This document shows positions 24,191 through 33,022 of a stretch of DNA of 51,478 nt, in pieces. The notes under the pieces were generated by a model. That model saw only the letters and a program-made list of their open reading frames with translations, was not told where the DNA came from and did not search any database. The translations under genes and the position numbers were made by a program. This DNA comes from Myxococcales bacterium (GTDB taxonomy: Bacteria; Myxococcota; UBA796; SXON01), in the NCBI GenBank assembly GCA_009692585.1, contig SHYX01000034.1:1-51478 (forward strand). Direction: 5' to 3'. Numbering within the stretch: the first letter of the stretch is position 1; each line of letters begins with the position of its first letter.

Positions 24191-24260
24191 ATCAGGGGAG
24201 CGGGAGCGACCGGCGCCCGCTGCCAGACCGGAGACCCAGGCTTTCCCAGTTGAACCTCGG

Positions 24261-26846
24261 CTACCAGACGCCGTTGGTGACCTGGAGCGTGTACTCCTGG
24301 CAGGAGTAGGCCGTGGTCGTCCGGAATACGTGGATGTAGTACTCCGACGACAGGTCTTCGCAGTCGTTGTACACGTCACCCGTGGTGCAGGTGCGGGTGT
24401 CCGAGGGGATGGAATGTGAGCCGTCGCCCTGGTCTTCCTGGAAGATTTCGTACTCCGTGTAGCCGGCGCCTTCGGGATCGGTGGACGAGCCGCTGCCGCA
24501 CTCGAGGTAGGTGTCGGTGCACCCACCGTCGTAGACCACGAAGGCGTACTCGCTGGAGCCGGCGCTGAGCTGGATATGGAAACGATACGGGTTGTATGCC
24601 GTGGTGTAGGTGTTGCTGCTCTCGATGTAGTACCAGTCGTCGTCGCTTGAGTCGAGGATGTTCCCGTTGAACTCGATGGTGGTGGTAGCGTCCGAGGCGA
24701 TCGCCGACCAGTCGATGACCGGATCCGCGCAGCTGTCCCCGTAGGCCGTGGTGTCCTCGTAGTCGTCGGGGGGGTCGCAGACCTCGGTGCCGACGACGTT
24801 GCTGACGCTGGAGGTGTTCCCTGAGGCGTCGGTCGCGGTGGCGTAGAAGGTGTAGGCATACCCGGCGACGAGCGCTTCGCTGAAGCTGAACGTCCCGGCA
24901 CCGTTGGCGGTCGTGCTGTCGGTCGTTACCCCGGTAGAGCTTGAAATATACAGCGTGATCGTTGCGAAAGCCTCGCTGCTGCCGGTCACGGTCACCGACG
25001 TGTCGTTGCGATAGGCGTCGACCGCATCCAGGATCGGTGCGTCCGGGGCGGTGTAGTCGCCGACCAGCACCGAGTCGCTGCCGGCGCTACTGGTGGCGGA
25101 ACCGTCGGAGGCCGTGACCGAACAGAGCCATGTCTCCCCATCGCTGGTGTAGGACGAGGCGGCGCTGCTGCTGGTGATGGCACTGGCGACGCCGTTGACC
25201 GTCCAGGCGTAGGTGTAGGTGAGGCCGTCGCCGTCGGCGTCGGTGCTGGCGATGACCACGCTGCAGGTGAGCTCGTCGTCGTCTTCCGGATAGTTCGGCG
25301 TGAGATCGACCGAGGGCGCGGTCGGATCGGAGTTCTGGATGACGCGGGTGCCAGAGGTGACCGTGGCGCCGCGATCGCGCCCGTCGTAGGGCGTCGCGGC
25401 GACGGTGACGTTGTCGCCGCGCCCGAAGTAGGTGCCGGCCAACGTCGGGTCGGTCGCGCCGACGATCGCGGTGCCGTTGAGGTACCACTGGAACTCGTCA
25501 ATCTCGGCGTCGCCGTCCGGATCGGACCAGCCCACCGGATTGGCGGTGAGGGTGTCGTTGGTGTAGGCGGTGGCCGGGGTGATGGTGACGCTGGTGAACG
25601 AAGGCGGGCCGTTGCCGATCGTGGCGCTGTCGGTGCCGGAGGGGCCGTACGCCGCGCCGTCGTTCGGCTCCACGTACACGATCCAGATGTCGCCGCGCGT
25701 CGTGGCGCTGGCGGCAAGCGGGTTGCTCGTGAGGCCGGAATCCACCCCGTTGAGGTACCAGGAGTAGCTGTAGGTGACGGTGTCGCCGTCGGAGTCGTAG
25801 CTGGGCGTGTCCATGACCACCGTCAGGGCGTCGCCCGAGCCGGCGGGGTCGGGCTCGATGTGCACCGTGGGCGCTTCGGGGCCCTCGTTCACATAGAGCG
25901 TGGCGCTGTCGCGGGAGGTGATGGCGTCGGTATCGGTGGCATACACGGTGATGGTGTGCACCCCGTGGCTGAGCCCGTCGTAGGTGAAGCTGGCGGTGCC
26001 GTCACTGCCGGAGCCCTGCGTGGAGAACACGCCGTCGAGGTCGGATTCCCAGCTGAAGGTCAGCTCGTCCGGGGCGTCTTCGGCGTCGGTGACCGTCGCT
26101 TCGAAGTAGACGTTGTCGCCGACGTTGACCCGATCCCCCGAGACCGGCGCGACGAGGGTGAGGGCGGGGCGCGCACCCGCGGCCACCACGATGGTGGTGA
26201 AGTCGGAGCCGGTCCGGCCGGTGGTGTCGGTGACGGTGAGCAGGATCTCGTGTTCGCCGATGCTGAGCAGCGACGTCCCGGTGGTCTTTCCGTCGCTTCC
26301 CGGCGAGGTGGACAACGCGATCACGCCGTCGAGCGACGACTTCCACTCGACGGTCATCGTCTCGGGAAGGTCCTCGCCATCCGCGACCAGTCCTTCAAAA
26401 AGAGTGAGGGAGTTCGCATAGTATTCTTCTCCGAAGACCGGAGAGACGATCTCCGCGGACGGGGCGTCGTTCTTGCTCACGATGATGTCGGAGGTCGCGA
26501 CCGCCGACTCGCCGTCGGGGTTGATGGCGGTGATGCTGATCTGGGCGGTGCCGCGTGCAAAGACGGTGGTGCACTCGGAGAGCCCGTTGATGTCGAAGAC
26601 CGCGCCCTCGCAGACGCTGGCGCCGTTGACCGCCCACGACGCGCTGATGCTCGAAAGCGACGTTTCGTAGACCTCGTCGACGACGCGGGCGCGCATGTTG
26701 ACGGTGACGCCCTCGTTGACCGAGCTGCCAGAGGTCGGCGTCTCGATGGTGACGAGCGGCGGCTTGGTGAATTTGGTGACGCCGTTGTTGCTCTCGCAGC
26801 CAACGAGGAACAGACCGGCTGCGACGAAGAGCTGGGCGTGTCGGAT
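24261..26846 (-). CDS. Large Ig/PKD-like surface lipoprotein, apparent ATC start
   Basis: The product is 861 aa if translation begins at ATC 26846-26844. That codon is followed by Arg-His-Ala-Gln-Leu-Phe-Val-Ala-Ala-Gly-Leu-Phe-Leu-Val-Gly-Cys, an ideal lipoprotein signal, and preceded by GGAGG at 6-nt spacing. The first ATG in frame (26696) would drop the signal and lipobox. The body is about seven tandem Ig/PKD-like domains of 85-100 residues (recurring Ser-Asp-x-Asp-Gly-Asp, Tyr-x-Tyr-x-Trp-x-Leu-Asn-Gly-x, Thr-Ser patterns). The last about 200 residues form a pre-peptidase-like beta domain ending in Gly-Val-Trp, with four or more cysteines. A surface adhesion or matrix role is likely. No sortase or secretion-tag signal is seen at the C-terminus. 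Confidence 0.82.
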   Translation of the reverse strand: MRHAQLFVAAGLFLVGCESNNGVTKFTKPPLVTIETPTSGSSVNEGVTVNMRARVVDEVYETSLSSISASWAVNGASVCEGAVFDINGLSECTTVFARGTAQISITAINPDGESAVATSDIIVSKNDAPSAEIVSPVFGEEYYANSLTLFEGLVADGEDLPETMTVEWKSSLDGVIALSTSPGSDGKTTGTSLLSIGEHEILLTVTDTTGRTGSDFTTIVVAAGARPALTLVAPVSGDRVNVGDNVYFEATVTDAEDAPDELTFSWESDLDGVFSTQGSGSDGTASFTYDGLSHGVHTITVYATDTDAITSRDSATLYVNEGPEAPTVHIEPDPAGSGDALTVVMDTPSYDSDGDTVTYSYSWYLNGVDSGLTSNPLAASATTRGDIWIVYVEPNDGAAYGPSGTDSATIGNGPPSFTSVTITPATAYTNDTLTANPVGWSDPDGDAEIDEFQWYLNGTAIVGATDPTLAGTYFGRGDNVTVAATPYDGRDRGATVTSGTRVIQNSDPTAPSVDLTPNYPEDDDELTCSVVIASTDADGDGLTYTYAWTVNGVASAITSSSAASSYTSDGETWLCSVTASDGSATSSAGSDSVLVGDYTAPDAPILDAVDAYRNDTSVTVTGSSEAFATITLYISSSTGVTTDSTTANGAGTFSFSEALVAGYAYTFYATATDASGNTSSVSNVVGTEVCDPPDDYEDTTAYGDSCADPVIDWSAIASDATTTIEFNGNILDSSDDDWYYIESSNTYTTAYNPYRFHIQLSAGSSEYAFVVYDGGCTDTYLECGSGSSTDPEGAGYTEYEIFQEDQGDGSHSIPSDTRTCTTGDVYNDCEDLSSEYYIHVFRTTTAYSCQEYTLQVTNGVW

Positions 26847-26917
26847 GAGACACCTCCGAGCGGACCAGTATAGGTCGTCTTTGGCCGAGCCTCAAGCGCG
26901 GCGACGAGGGGTCGACG

Positions 26918-28663
26918 ATGTGGTGGGTTTTCGCCGTCGGCCACACCCTGGCCTCCGAGCCCGTGGAGGTGGCGTCGGGCACGCTGGGGGCCGTCGGGGA
27001 TCGGCTGGCTGGCGCGCAGATCACCCGCATCGTCCGGCACCCCGAGTTCGAGCGCTACTGGCTCGTCGGGGACAGCGGCGAGATGGTGGCAGAGCTGACG
27101 CGCGACGACGGCGTGCACGCGGGGCTCTGCTCCGCGGCGGGGCGGACGCTTTTTCCGCGTCCGGAGCTGGTCGAGGGGAAGGTCGGGCGCATCGCGCTGG
27201 AGCCGCTGTGCGAGCGGATGACGGCGGGGGTGGTCGACGTCGCGGTCGCGGAAGCCGTGGTGCCGGAGGGCGCGCTGGAGCCCGTGGCGATCGCCCAAGA
27301 GCCCCGCGTGTCCCGCGGATTCGTCGCTGCGATGGCGGTGGCAGCGCTCGGCCTCGCGGGGTGGCTGTCGCGAGGACGGCGACTCTTGTTGGGTGCCGCC
27401 TTTGTCATCGCGCTGATCGTTCGTGTGTCATTGACGACCCCCGCCTTGTTCAACGGCGGCGGCGCCGGCTACGAGAAGCTGCGGGTGGCGCTGGGGTTGT
27501 CGCGAAACGAAGGGTGGGGGATTGGGTACGCGCTCTGGATGCAGCCCGCGGTGGACCTCTATGGCGCGCGGGCGGAGGTCATATTTTCGACCAACCTCGT
27601 CTTCGCGAGCGCGTGGCCGGCCCTCTTGGCGTGGATTGTGGACCGGTTGGCGGGACGCCGCGAGGCCTGGGCGGCTCTGGCGGTCGGCTCGCTCCTGCCG
27701 GCGCACCTGGCCATCTCCCGGAGCGAGGCGATGCACGTCACTGCCGTGACCTGGGCGACCCTGGCGCTGGTCGGGGCGGTGGAGCTGCGCCGCCATGTGC
27801 GCGCTGGTGCCCTGCTGATGGCGGTGGCCGGCGTTTGCGCCATCGCGACGAGGAAGGACATGGGGGTGCTGGTGTTGGTCCTACCCGTCTGGATCTGGGG
27901 TGCGCCCCGTGTCGGGCGATGGTCGGGTGGGGTCGCGCTCCTGGCGCTTTTGGTGTTTTCGGTGGCCGCCGGGGGCGATGCCCGCGCGGTAGCCCGCGAG
28001 GTCGACGCCGCCGCGCTCCTGGCGCTCCCGTTGCCGCGGTTCGGTGAGCCGGGTGTTTCGTCGGGCTATTTTTTGTCGGCGCACGTCGGGTTCACGCCGT
28101 GGTTGTGGTGGGTGCTGGCGGCGGTGGGGGGGTGGGTCACGGCGGCTGTCCGTCGCGAGGCGCTAGCGCTGGCGGTGCTGGGTGCCGCGCCCTTCGTGCT
28201 GAAGGTCACCCCGCTTCCCGATGCGGTGAGGCTCCAACTGCTCGCCCAGGGCGGACTGGTCATACTGGTGGCGGTGGGGGTGGTGCGGATGGGGCGGGTC
28301 GGCTGGCTGGCCTTGGTGGGCGGCGTGCTCGCTGGTCCGCCGCTGTCGGGGCCGGTATGGCGCCACAGCGAGGAGTGGCGCTTTCTGGCGAGGGTCGTTC
28401 CCACGCTCGCGGCCGATGCCGTGGTGGGTAGCGGGGACAGCTCCGAGGCCTTCCGCGATGTCATGCAGGCGCTGGGTCCGGCGCGTTGGACCGCCGCCGA
28501 CGGGGCGACCCACCGCTACCGCCCGCCCGGCGCGCCGCGGCCCGGGGGGGACGTCCTGGCGGAGGCGGAAATCAGGGGGGTGGACGTGGACAGGGGTGGG
28601 AGCGCGCCGCAGGCGACGCGTGCCCCCGAGGCGACGGCGGGTTTTTACGCGGTGGGCGAGTAG
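26918..28663 (+). CDS. Polytopic membrane protein with N-terminal periplasmic-type region
   Basis: The product is 581 aa. The first about 125 residues are a soluble region with a short hydrophobic start (Met-Trp-Trp-Val-Phe-Ala-Val-Gly). From about residue 130 on there are eight to ten hydrophobic segments separated by short Arg-rich loops (for example Ala-Val-Ala-Ala-Leu-Gly-Leu-Ala-Gly-Trp-Leu-Ser, Val-Leu-Val-Leu-Val-Leu-Pro-Val-Trp-Ile-Trp). The tail after about residue 500 is soluble. The spacing is reminiscent of GT39/GT83-like glycosyltransferases of the inner membrane, but the Asp-Glu motif of the first loop is not obvious, so I give no function. The gene is alone on its strand. Confidence 0.75.
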   Translation: MWWVFAVGHTLASEPVEVASGTLGAVGDRLAGAQITRIVRHPEFERYWLVGDSGEMVAELTRDDGVHAGLCSAAGRTLFPRPELVEGKVGRIALEPLCERMTAGVVDVAVAEAVVPEGALEPVAIAQEPRVSRGFVAAMAVAALGLAGWLSRGRRLLLGAAFVIALIVRVSLTTPALFNGGGAGYEKLRVALGLSRNEGWGIGYALWMQPAVDLYGARAEVIFSTNLVFASAWPALLAWIVDRLAGRREAWAALAVGSLLPAHLAISRSEAMHVTAVTWATLALVGAVELRRHVRAGALLMAVAGVCAIATRKDMGVLVLVLPVWIWGAPRVGRWSGGVALLALLVFSVAAGGDARAVAREVDAAALLALPLPRFGEPGVSSGYFLSAHVGFTPWLWWVLAAVGGWVTAAVRREALALAVLGAAPFVLKVTPLPDAVRLQLLAQGGLVILVAVGVVRMGRVGWLALVGGVLAGPPLSGPVWRHSEEWRFLARVVPTLAADAVVGSGDSSEAFRDVMQALGPARWTAADGATHRYRPPGAPRPGGDVLAEAEIRGVDVDRGGSAPQATRAPEATAGFYAVGE

Positions 28664-28683
28664 GGGTCGTGGGGCCGATGCTC

Positions 28684-28714
28684 GGGCGCTGGCGACCCGC
28701 GCCAGGGAGCGCCC
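28684..28714. terminator. Possible bidirectional terminator hairpin
   Basis: GGGCGCT (28684-28690) pairs with AGCGCCC (28708-28714), and an alternative inner pairing CTGGCG/CGCCAG exists. It sits in the 77-bp gap between convergent genes, where a terminator is expected. There is no T-tract. Confidence 0.4.
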
Positions 28715-28740
28715 GGACCGTATCGGGCTGGCGCTCCGCC

Positions 28741-28959
28741 CTACTCCTCCCCCACCGCCTCCACCGGGCAGCTCTCCACCGCGAACTGGAACAACGACAC
28801 CTCCGCCGGGCGATGCTCGCGCACGAACGCCTTGCGCTCGGCGTCGCGACCGAAGATCTCTGGGGAGATGTCGGTGCAGGTGTCGCAGCTGATGCAGTTG
28901 AGGTCCACGTACCAGGGACCGGACGCGTTCTGGGGGTGCTTGTTGGCGGGGTTGGGCAT
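28741..28959 (-). CDS. Small single-cluster 4Fe-4S ferredoxin
   Basis: The product is 72 aa. Cysteines at 22, 25 and 28 (Cys-x2-Cys-x2-Cys) and 64 (Glu-Ser-Cys-Pro-Val) form a one-cluster bacterial ferredoxin motif. The chain has the usual acidic C-terminus. ATG 28959 lies 16 nt after the stop of a radical SAM gene, so it is the last gene of that unit. A private electron donor for reductive cleavage of S-adenosylmethionine by the neighbouring radical SAM enzymes is the simplest reading; this is inference from context. Confidence 0.85.
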   Translation of the reverse strand: MPNPANKHPQNASGPWYVDLNCISCDTCTDISPEIFGRDAERKAFVREHRPAEVSLFQFAVESCPVEAVGEE

Positions 28960-28975
28960 GGTGTCCGGTAGCCGT

Positions 28976-30055
28976 TCAGCGGGCGCCGCGCACGATGCGC
29001 GCGCTCTCGGCGTGGGCCGCTGAGACACTGGCGCCGCCTGGGCTGCGGAGGCCGTGGTCGTCGGGCTGCTCGTCGCTGCGCAGGCCGCGGCGGGCCAGGA
29101 TGCGCTCGACGAGCTCCGGCTCCGGCTCGCGACGCAGCACCGCACGCATGACCTGGACGGGGTCGCCGGGCACCGGGAACAGCTCGGCGGGATCGTAGTG
29201 GTAGTTCATGCTGTACAAGCCGGCGCAGACCGGGTCGAGCGCGCAGGCGTCGCAAGCGGGGCTCTTGCCGTGCAGGAACTGCTTCTGGAGGACAAAGCCC
29301 TTCTTGTCGAGGAAGCGGATGCAACGCTCCTCCTCCTTGACGATCTTTCGGGTCTCGGTGGAGCAGTGGGCGAACTCGGGCATGTAGCAGAGCGGCACCC
29401 GCTCAGCGCGAAAACTCCGCCCGGTCCTGGCGATGTGGCGCATGGCGCGGCGCAGGCTCAACTCGAACTCGCCAAGACGAGGAATCACGTCGGGATTGCG
29501 CTCGGCGCGATTCATGTTGGGGTCCATGTTGTTCCACACGAAGTGGCGCACATGGGGATGACGCTCGATGATCCAGGTGACCGTCTCGTCGAGGTGGTCG
29601 CTGTTGTAGGCGTTGATGACGGTGTTGATGTCGGCGGTGATGCCGAGGTCGGCGACGTGGAACAAGGCGCGGTCGATGTTTTCGTGGCTGCCCGCCGTCT
29701 GGGTGACGAAGTCGTGCACGAGCGGCCGGCTGGAGTGCAGGCTGAGGTGGAGGTGAGTGAGCCCCGCCTCGACCAGTGCGGCGAGGAACGGTCGGTCGCA
29801 CACGCGCTGGCCGTTGGTGATCATCCGGATGAACAGGCCGTGGGCGTGGGCGTGGTGCACCGCGGGCAGCAGCAGCGGCGCGATGGTGGGCTCGCCGCCG
29901 GTGAGGATGACCCCGTCGTACCCACGGGCGACGAGGTCATCGATGGACTCGCGCATCTCGGCGTCGCTGAGCTCGACGCCGCTGGGCGGGTTGGAGCAGA
30001 AGCGGCAGGCCTGCTTGCACTCGCGGGTGAGTTGGAGGTAGCCGAGGTTGGCCAT
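28976..30055 (-). CDS. Radical SAM protein rSAM-e
   Basis: The product is 359 aa. The cluster motif Cys13-x3-Cys17-x2-Cys20 opens the protein within Thr-Arg-Glu-Cys-Lys-Gln-Ala-Cys-Arg-Phe-Cys, and Leu-Thr-Gly-Gly-Glu-Pro-Thr follows as the SAM-contact motif. A partial SPASM-like motif Cys-Asp-Ala-Cys-Ala-Leu-Asp-Pro-Val-Cys-Ala-Gly lies near residue 280, preceded by other cysteines that could bind a second cluster. The length fits SPASM/twitch peptide-modifying enzymes. The start ATG overlaps the upstream radical SAM stop by one base (TGATG), and a ferredoxin follows. It is probably a RiPP maturase acting with the Hxs genes; the reaction is unknown. Confidence 0.88.
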   Translation of the reverse strand: MANLGYLQLTRECKQACRFCSNPPSGVELSDAEMRESIDDLVARGYDGVILTGGEPTIAPLLLPAVHHAHAHGLFIRMITNGQRVCDRPFLAALVEAGLTHLHLSLHSSRPLVHDFVTQTAGSHENIDRALFHVADLGITADINTVINAYNSDHLDETVTWIIERHPHVRHFVWNNMDPNMNRAERNPDVIPRLGEFELSLRRAMRHIARTGRSFRAERVPLCYMPEFAHCSTETRKIVKEEERCIRFLDKKGFVLQKQFLHGKSPACDACALDPVCAGLYSMNYHYDPAELFPVPGDPVQVMRAVLRREPEPELVERILARRGLRSDEQPDDHGLRSPGGASVSAAHAESARIVRGAR

Positions 30056-31794
30056 CAGCTGCGGCGGCCGGCTTCGGTGTCGACGAAGGGCACCGGCGGG
30101 TGCCCGGAAACGGGGAATCGCGGCGCCGGCGACAGCGGCGGCGCACCGTCCGCGAGCCTGGGCGCGGGATCACCGGCTGGCCACGCGGCCAACTGCGCCG
30201 CGGCGTCGGCCGCCCACTCCCCGGTGAGCGGCTGGAGCTGGGCGAAGCCGTGGGCGCGGATGCTCTGGAGGTGCTGCCCGCCGCATCGATCGCTGACGGG
30301 GCAAGCGCGACAGCGAAGGGACTTGGCCCGGTAGTGAGTGGAGATGTACTCGTCGACGAAGGCGTTGACCCCCCAGCGGCCGTCCTCGTGGAAGAGTTCG
30401 GTCCGGAGCACGCGCGGGGTGGGGAGCAGCACGGTCCCGGGGGCCAGGCAGGCGGGGAGGTTCTCGACCTGGACCCGGAGCCCCAGAGCCTCGAAGAAGG
30501 CGCGCCATTCGGGGTCACGCTCTTTGGACTCGCGCGCGGTGGGGCGGGTGGGCGCGTGGAAAACGTCGTCTGGGCGAAGCTGATCGGGGTGCTCCAGGAG
30601 CCAGGCGCAGAGGGCTTGATCGAGGCGCAGCTCCACCGTGGTCCCCGTGCTCAGGGCGGCGGCGCACCGAGCCGGCGCCAGCTCCTCCCAGCGCTCGACC
30701 ACGATGCGTGAGCCGGCGGGGAGCGGGCGCGCATCCAGGGCGGCGGCGGGGACACGGAGGGGGCGGCTCAGGATCGCCGGCAGCGTGCTGACCCCGATCC
30801 ACCGGGTCCCTGTCGGCGCCAACGTCGCGATATCATGACGCTCCCCCACCTCGAAGATATCGAAGGCGCCTTGCTGGGCGCGGGCCACATGCCGATCGAG
30901 CGCCGAACAGAAGGGCTCGATGAAGCAGTGCGGGCAGCGGGCGGCGTCGCGACAGTCGATGGCCACGCCCTCATCGAGGTAGCGGCGGAATTGGACGCGG
31001 CGGCCGCCGACCTCGTCGAGCATCTTGTGCGGGTCCTGGATGAGCTCCTCCAGGCCTTCGAGGTGCTGGACCGGAAACCGATTGGTCCAGATGTGGAAGC
31101 CGGGGACGCGGGCAAGGCGGAAGACCTTGCGGAGGTCGTCGGCGTGGGCGTCGACATCGTAGAAGAGCTCGTCGCGGTTGTCGAAGGCGACGCCTTGCGG
31201 GATCACGTGGAGCAGGTCGAATTCCCTGACGCCCACGCGCGAACAGAGAGCGACGATGGCCTCAAGATGGCGCACGTTCTGCTGGTTGATGCAGACGTCC
31301 ACGTTGACGATGACGCGACCGTCGCGCACGGCGCGGATCATCGCCCGCATCAGGTTGTCGAAGCCGTTCCTGGTCTGGGTGAGCCGGTCGTGCAGCTCGG
31401 CGGTGTGCCCGTGCAGCGAGAAGGTGATCTCGTCCAGCCCAGCGTCGACGGCGGCGAGGAAGAAGCTGCGATCGGCGAGGCGTTGGCCGTTGGTGACCGT
31501 CTGCACCCAGCGGTAGCCCTGGTCCTTGGCGTAGCGCACGGCGTCGTGAAAGCGCGGGTGGATCGTGGCCTCGCCGCCGCTGACCACCAGGCGACTGGCG
31601 GCCTTCTCGTCGCGACCGCGTCGCACTTCGATACAGATGTCCTCGAAGCTCATGAAGCGCCCGTCCTGCGCCTCCGCGTCCAGGCAGAAGATGCACTTGC
31701 TGTTGCACGCCGCGGTGAGGCGCACCCAGTGCTTGGCCTCGTTGGCGACCGACTCGTGGTCGAGGGTGACGTCGAGCGCCGCGTCCATGGGCAC
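30055..31794 (-). CDS. Radical SAM protein rSAM-d with long C-terminal extension
   Basis: The product is 579 aa, much longer than the other radical SAM proteins here. The cluster motif is Cys30-x3-Cys34-x2-Cys37 (Ala-Cys-Asn-Ser-Lys-Cys-Ile-Phe-Cys), with Val-Ser-Gly-Gly-Glu-Ala-Thr-Ile-His after it. Two further cysteine clusters occur: Cys-Arg-Asp-Ala-Ala-Arg-Cys-Pro-His-Cys-x5-Cys near residues 290-305, and Cys-Arg-Ala-Cys-Pro-Val-Ser-Asp-Arg-Cys-Gly-Gly near 500. Up to three Fe-S clusters are thus possible. The region between them (about 310-490) resembles no domain that I know. It starts the unit rSAM-d, rSAM-e, ferredoxin and is divergent from the HExxH gene 52 bp away. An alternative ATG lies two codons downstream. 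Confidence 0.87.
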   Translation of the reverse strand: MPMDAALDVTLDHESVANEAKHWVRLTAACNSKCIFCLDAEAQDGRFMSFEDICIEVRRGRDEKAASRLVVSGGEATIHPRFHDAVRYAKDQGYRWVQTVTNGQRLADRSFFLAAVDAGLDEITFSLHGHTAELHDRLTQTRNGFDNLMRAMIRAVRDGRVIVNVDVCINQQNVRHLEAIVALCSRVGVREFDLLHVIPQGVAFDNRDELFYDVDAHADDLRKVFRLARVPGFHIWTNRFPVQHLEGLEELIQDPHKMLDEVGGRRVQFRRYLDEGVAIDCRDAARCPHCFIEPFCSALDRHVARAQQGAFDIFEVGERHDIATLAPTGTRWIGVSTLPAILSRPLRVPAAALDARPLPAGSRIVVERWEELAPARCAAALSTGTTVELRLDQALCAWLLEHPDQLRPDDVFHAPTRPTARESKERDPEWRAFFEALGLRVQVENLPACLAPGTVLLPTPRVLRTELFHEDGRWGVNAFVDEYISTHYRAKSLRCRACPVSDRCGGQHLQSIRAHGFAQLQPLTGEWAADAAAQLAAWPAGDPAPRLADGAPPLSPAPRFPVSGHPPVPFVDTEAGRRS

Positions 31795-31846
31795 GAAGGT
31801 AGCACGCGCTCGGCGTGGTTCACGGGCGACCAGCTTAGGCTGCGGT

Positions 31847-32986
31847 GTGGCCTACCCCCCGGCGCCCTACACCTGGCCGTCCCCGCCCTCCGACGCACTG
31901 GGGCCGTGGCGAAACCGGCAGTTGCGCCAGCTGGCGCGGCGGATCCTGGACTGGCCGAGCCCCCTGGCCCCGTGGGCCGCCCACGCCTGGCAGCAGGTTC
32001 GTGAGCCACTCGCGCGGGTCCTGAAGGAGGCACCCGCCGTTTTTCTGGGGAGCCTTGCGCTGCCCACCATCGCCGCGCCGCTGGCGGCGGGGGACCTCCT
32101 CGCTGCGATCCCGCACCTGCTCCTGGAACTGGCGCGGCGCGGTGTGCTGGGCGAGCAGGGCCTCTTCTGGGGCGCGCCCGTCTACCGGCTGGTGAGTCCC
32201 GCCCTGGGCGCCGACCGCCAGTTCTCGCCGCCGCTGGTCGGTGTCCTGTTCCAGAACGGCATCGTGGCGCTGCGGCCCACGGAGGAGTGGCTGCTGGCGC
32301 CCGAGGCGGAGGCGCGCGCCTGGCCGCTTGCCCACGGCGGCTGGCTCCTCGGCGCCGACACCAACCCGCTCGCGATGGTCGACGCGCATCCCGACAAGGA
32401 CGGCAACGGCCTTTCGTTCGGCGACGCCCCAGTCGGGCGCTGGCTGTCCGCCCTGGATGCGGCGCGCGCGCGGATCGCCACCTTCGCGCCGGAGCTCGCT
32501 GCGGAACACGCGCAGCTCCTGGCGGGGGTCGTCCCCGTGGGGATCGATGGTGAGAAGAGCCTGTCCGCGTCGTATCAGGAGGCGATCGGCCTCGTGTACC
32601 TGTCATTGCATCCCAGCTCGGTCACGATGACCGAAGCGCTGGTGCACGAGGTTCAGCACAGCAAGCTGAACCTGCTGTCGTGGAGCGACCCGCTCATCCA
32701 CAACAGCGCGCAGCTCTACTTCAGTCCGGTACGCCCTGATCCGCGCCCGCTGTGGGGCGTGCTCCTGGCGGCGCATGCCTTCCTCCCGGTGGCGCGACTG
32801 CACCGCGCCATGCTGGATGCGGGCTCCCCGGACGCCGACCACGCCCGCTTCCTCGCCGTGTGCGACCTGAATCACGAGGCGATGGACGTGCTGCGCGCGG
32901 CGGCGACGCCGACCCCGGCTGGCGCCCCCCTCCTGGCGGGCATGGACGCGCTGGAGCGCGCCCTGTGGAGCGAGCGCAGCGCCTGA
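31847..32986 (+). CDS. HExxH-type putative peptide beta-hydroxylase
   Basis: The product is 379 aa from GTG 31847. The motif His267-Glu-Val-Gln-His271-Ser-Lys-Leu-Asn is the signature of the HExxH family (TIGR04267-like) that is linked to 2-oxoglutarate-dependent beta-hydroxylation of ribosomal peptides. The frame continues upstream to 31565, but that part is antisense to rSAM-d and non-protein-like. The protein lacks a signal, so it would act in the cytoplasm. It lies between two radical SAM units on the opposite strand, with a small hydrolase gene following after 36 nt. Family membership is well supported by the motif; the substrate (probably the Ser-His-Gly precursor) is inference. Confidence 0.8.
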   Translation: MAYPPAPYTWPSPPSDALGPWRNRQLRQLARRILDWPSPLAPWAAHAWQQVREPLARVLKEAPAVFLGSLALPTIAAPLAAGDLLAAIPHLLLELARRGVLGEQGLFWGAPVYRLVSPALGADRQFSPPLVGVLFQNGIVALRPTEEWLLAPEAEARAWPLAHGGWLLGADTNPLAMVDAHPDKDGNGLSFGDAPVGRWLSALDAARARIATFAPELAAEHAQLLAGVVPVGIDGEKSLSASYQEAIGLVYLSLHPSSVTMTEALVHEVQHSKLNLLSWSDPLIHNSAQLYFSPVRPDPRPLWGVLLAAHAFLPVARLHRAMLDAGSPDADHARFLAVCDLNHEAMDVLRAAATPTPAGAPLLAGMDALERALWSERSA

Positions 32987-33022
32987 CTTTCGCCTCCCCG
33001 GGCCGATGGGGTAGACCGTGGT

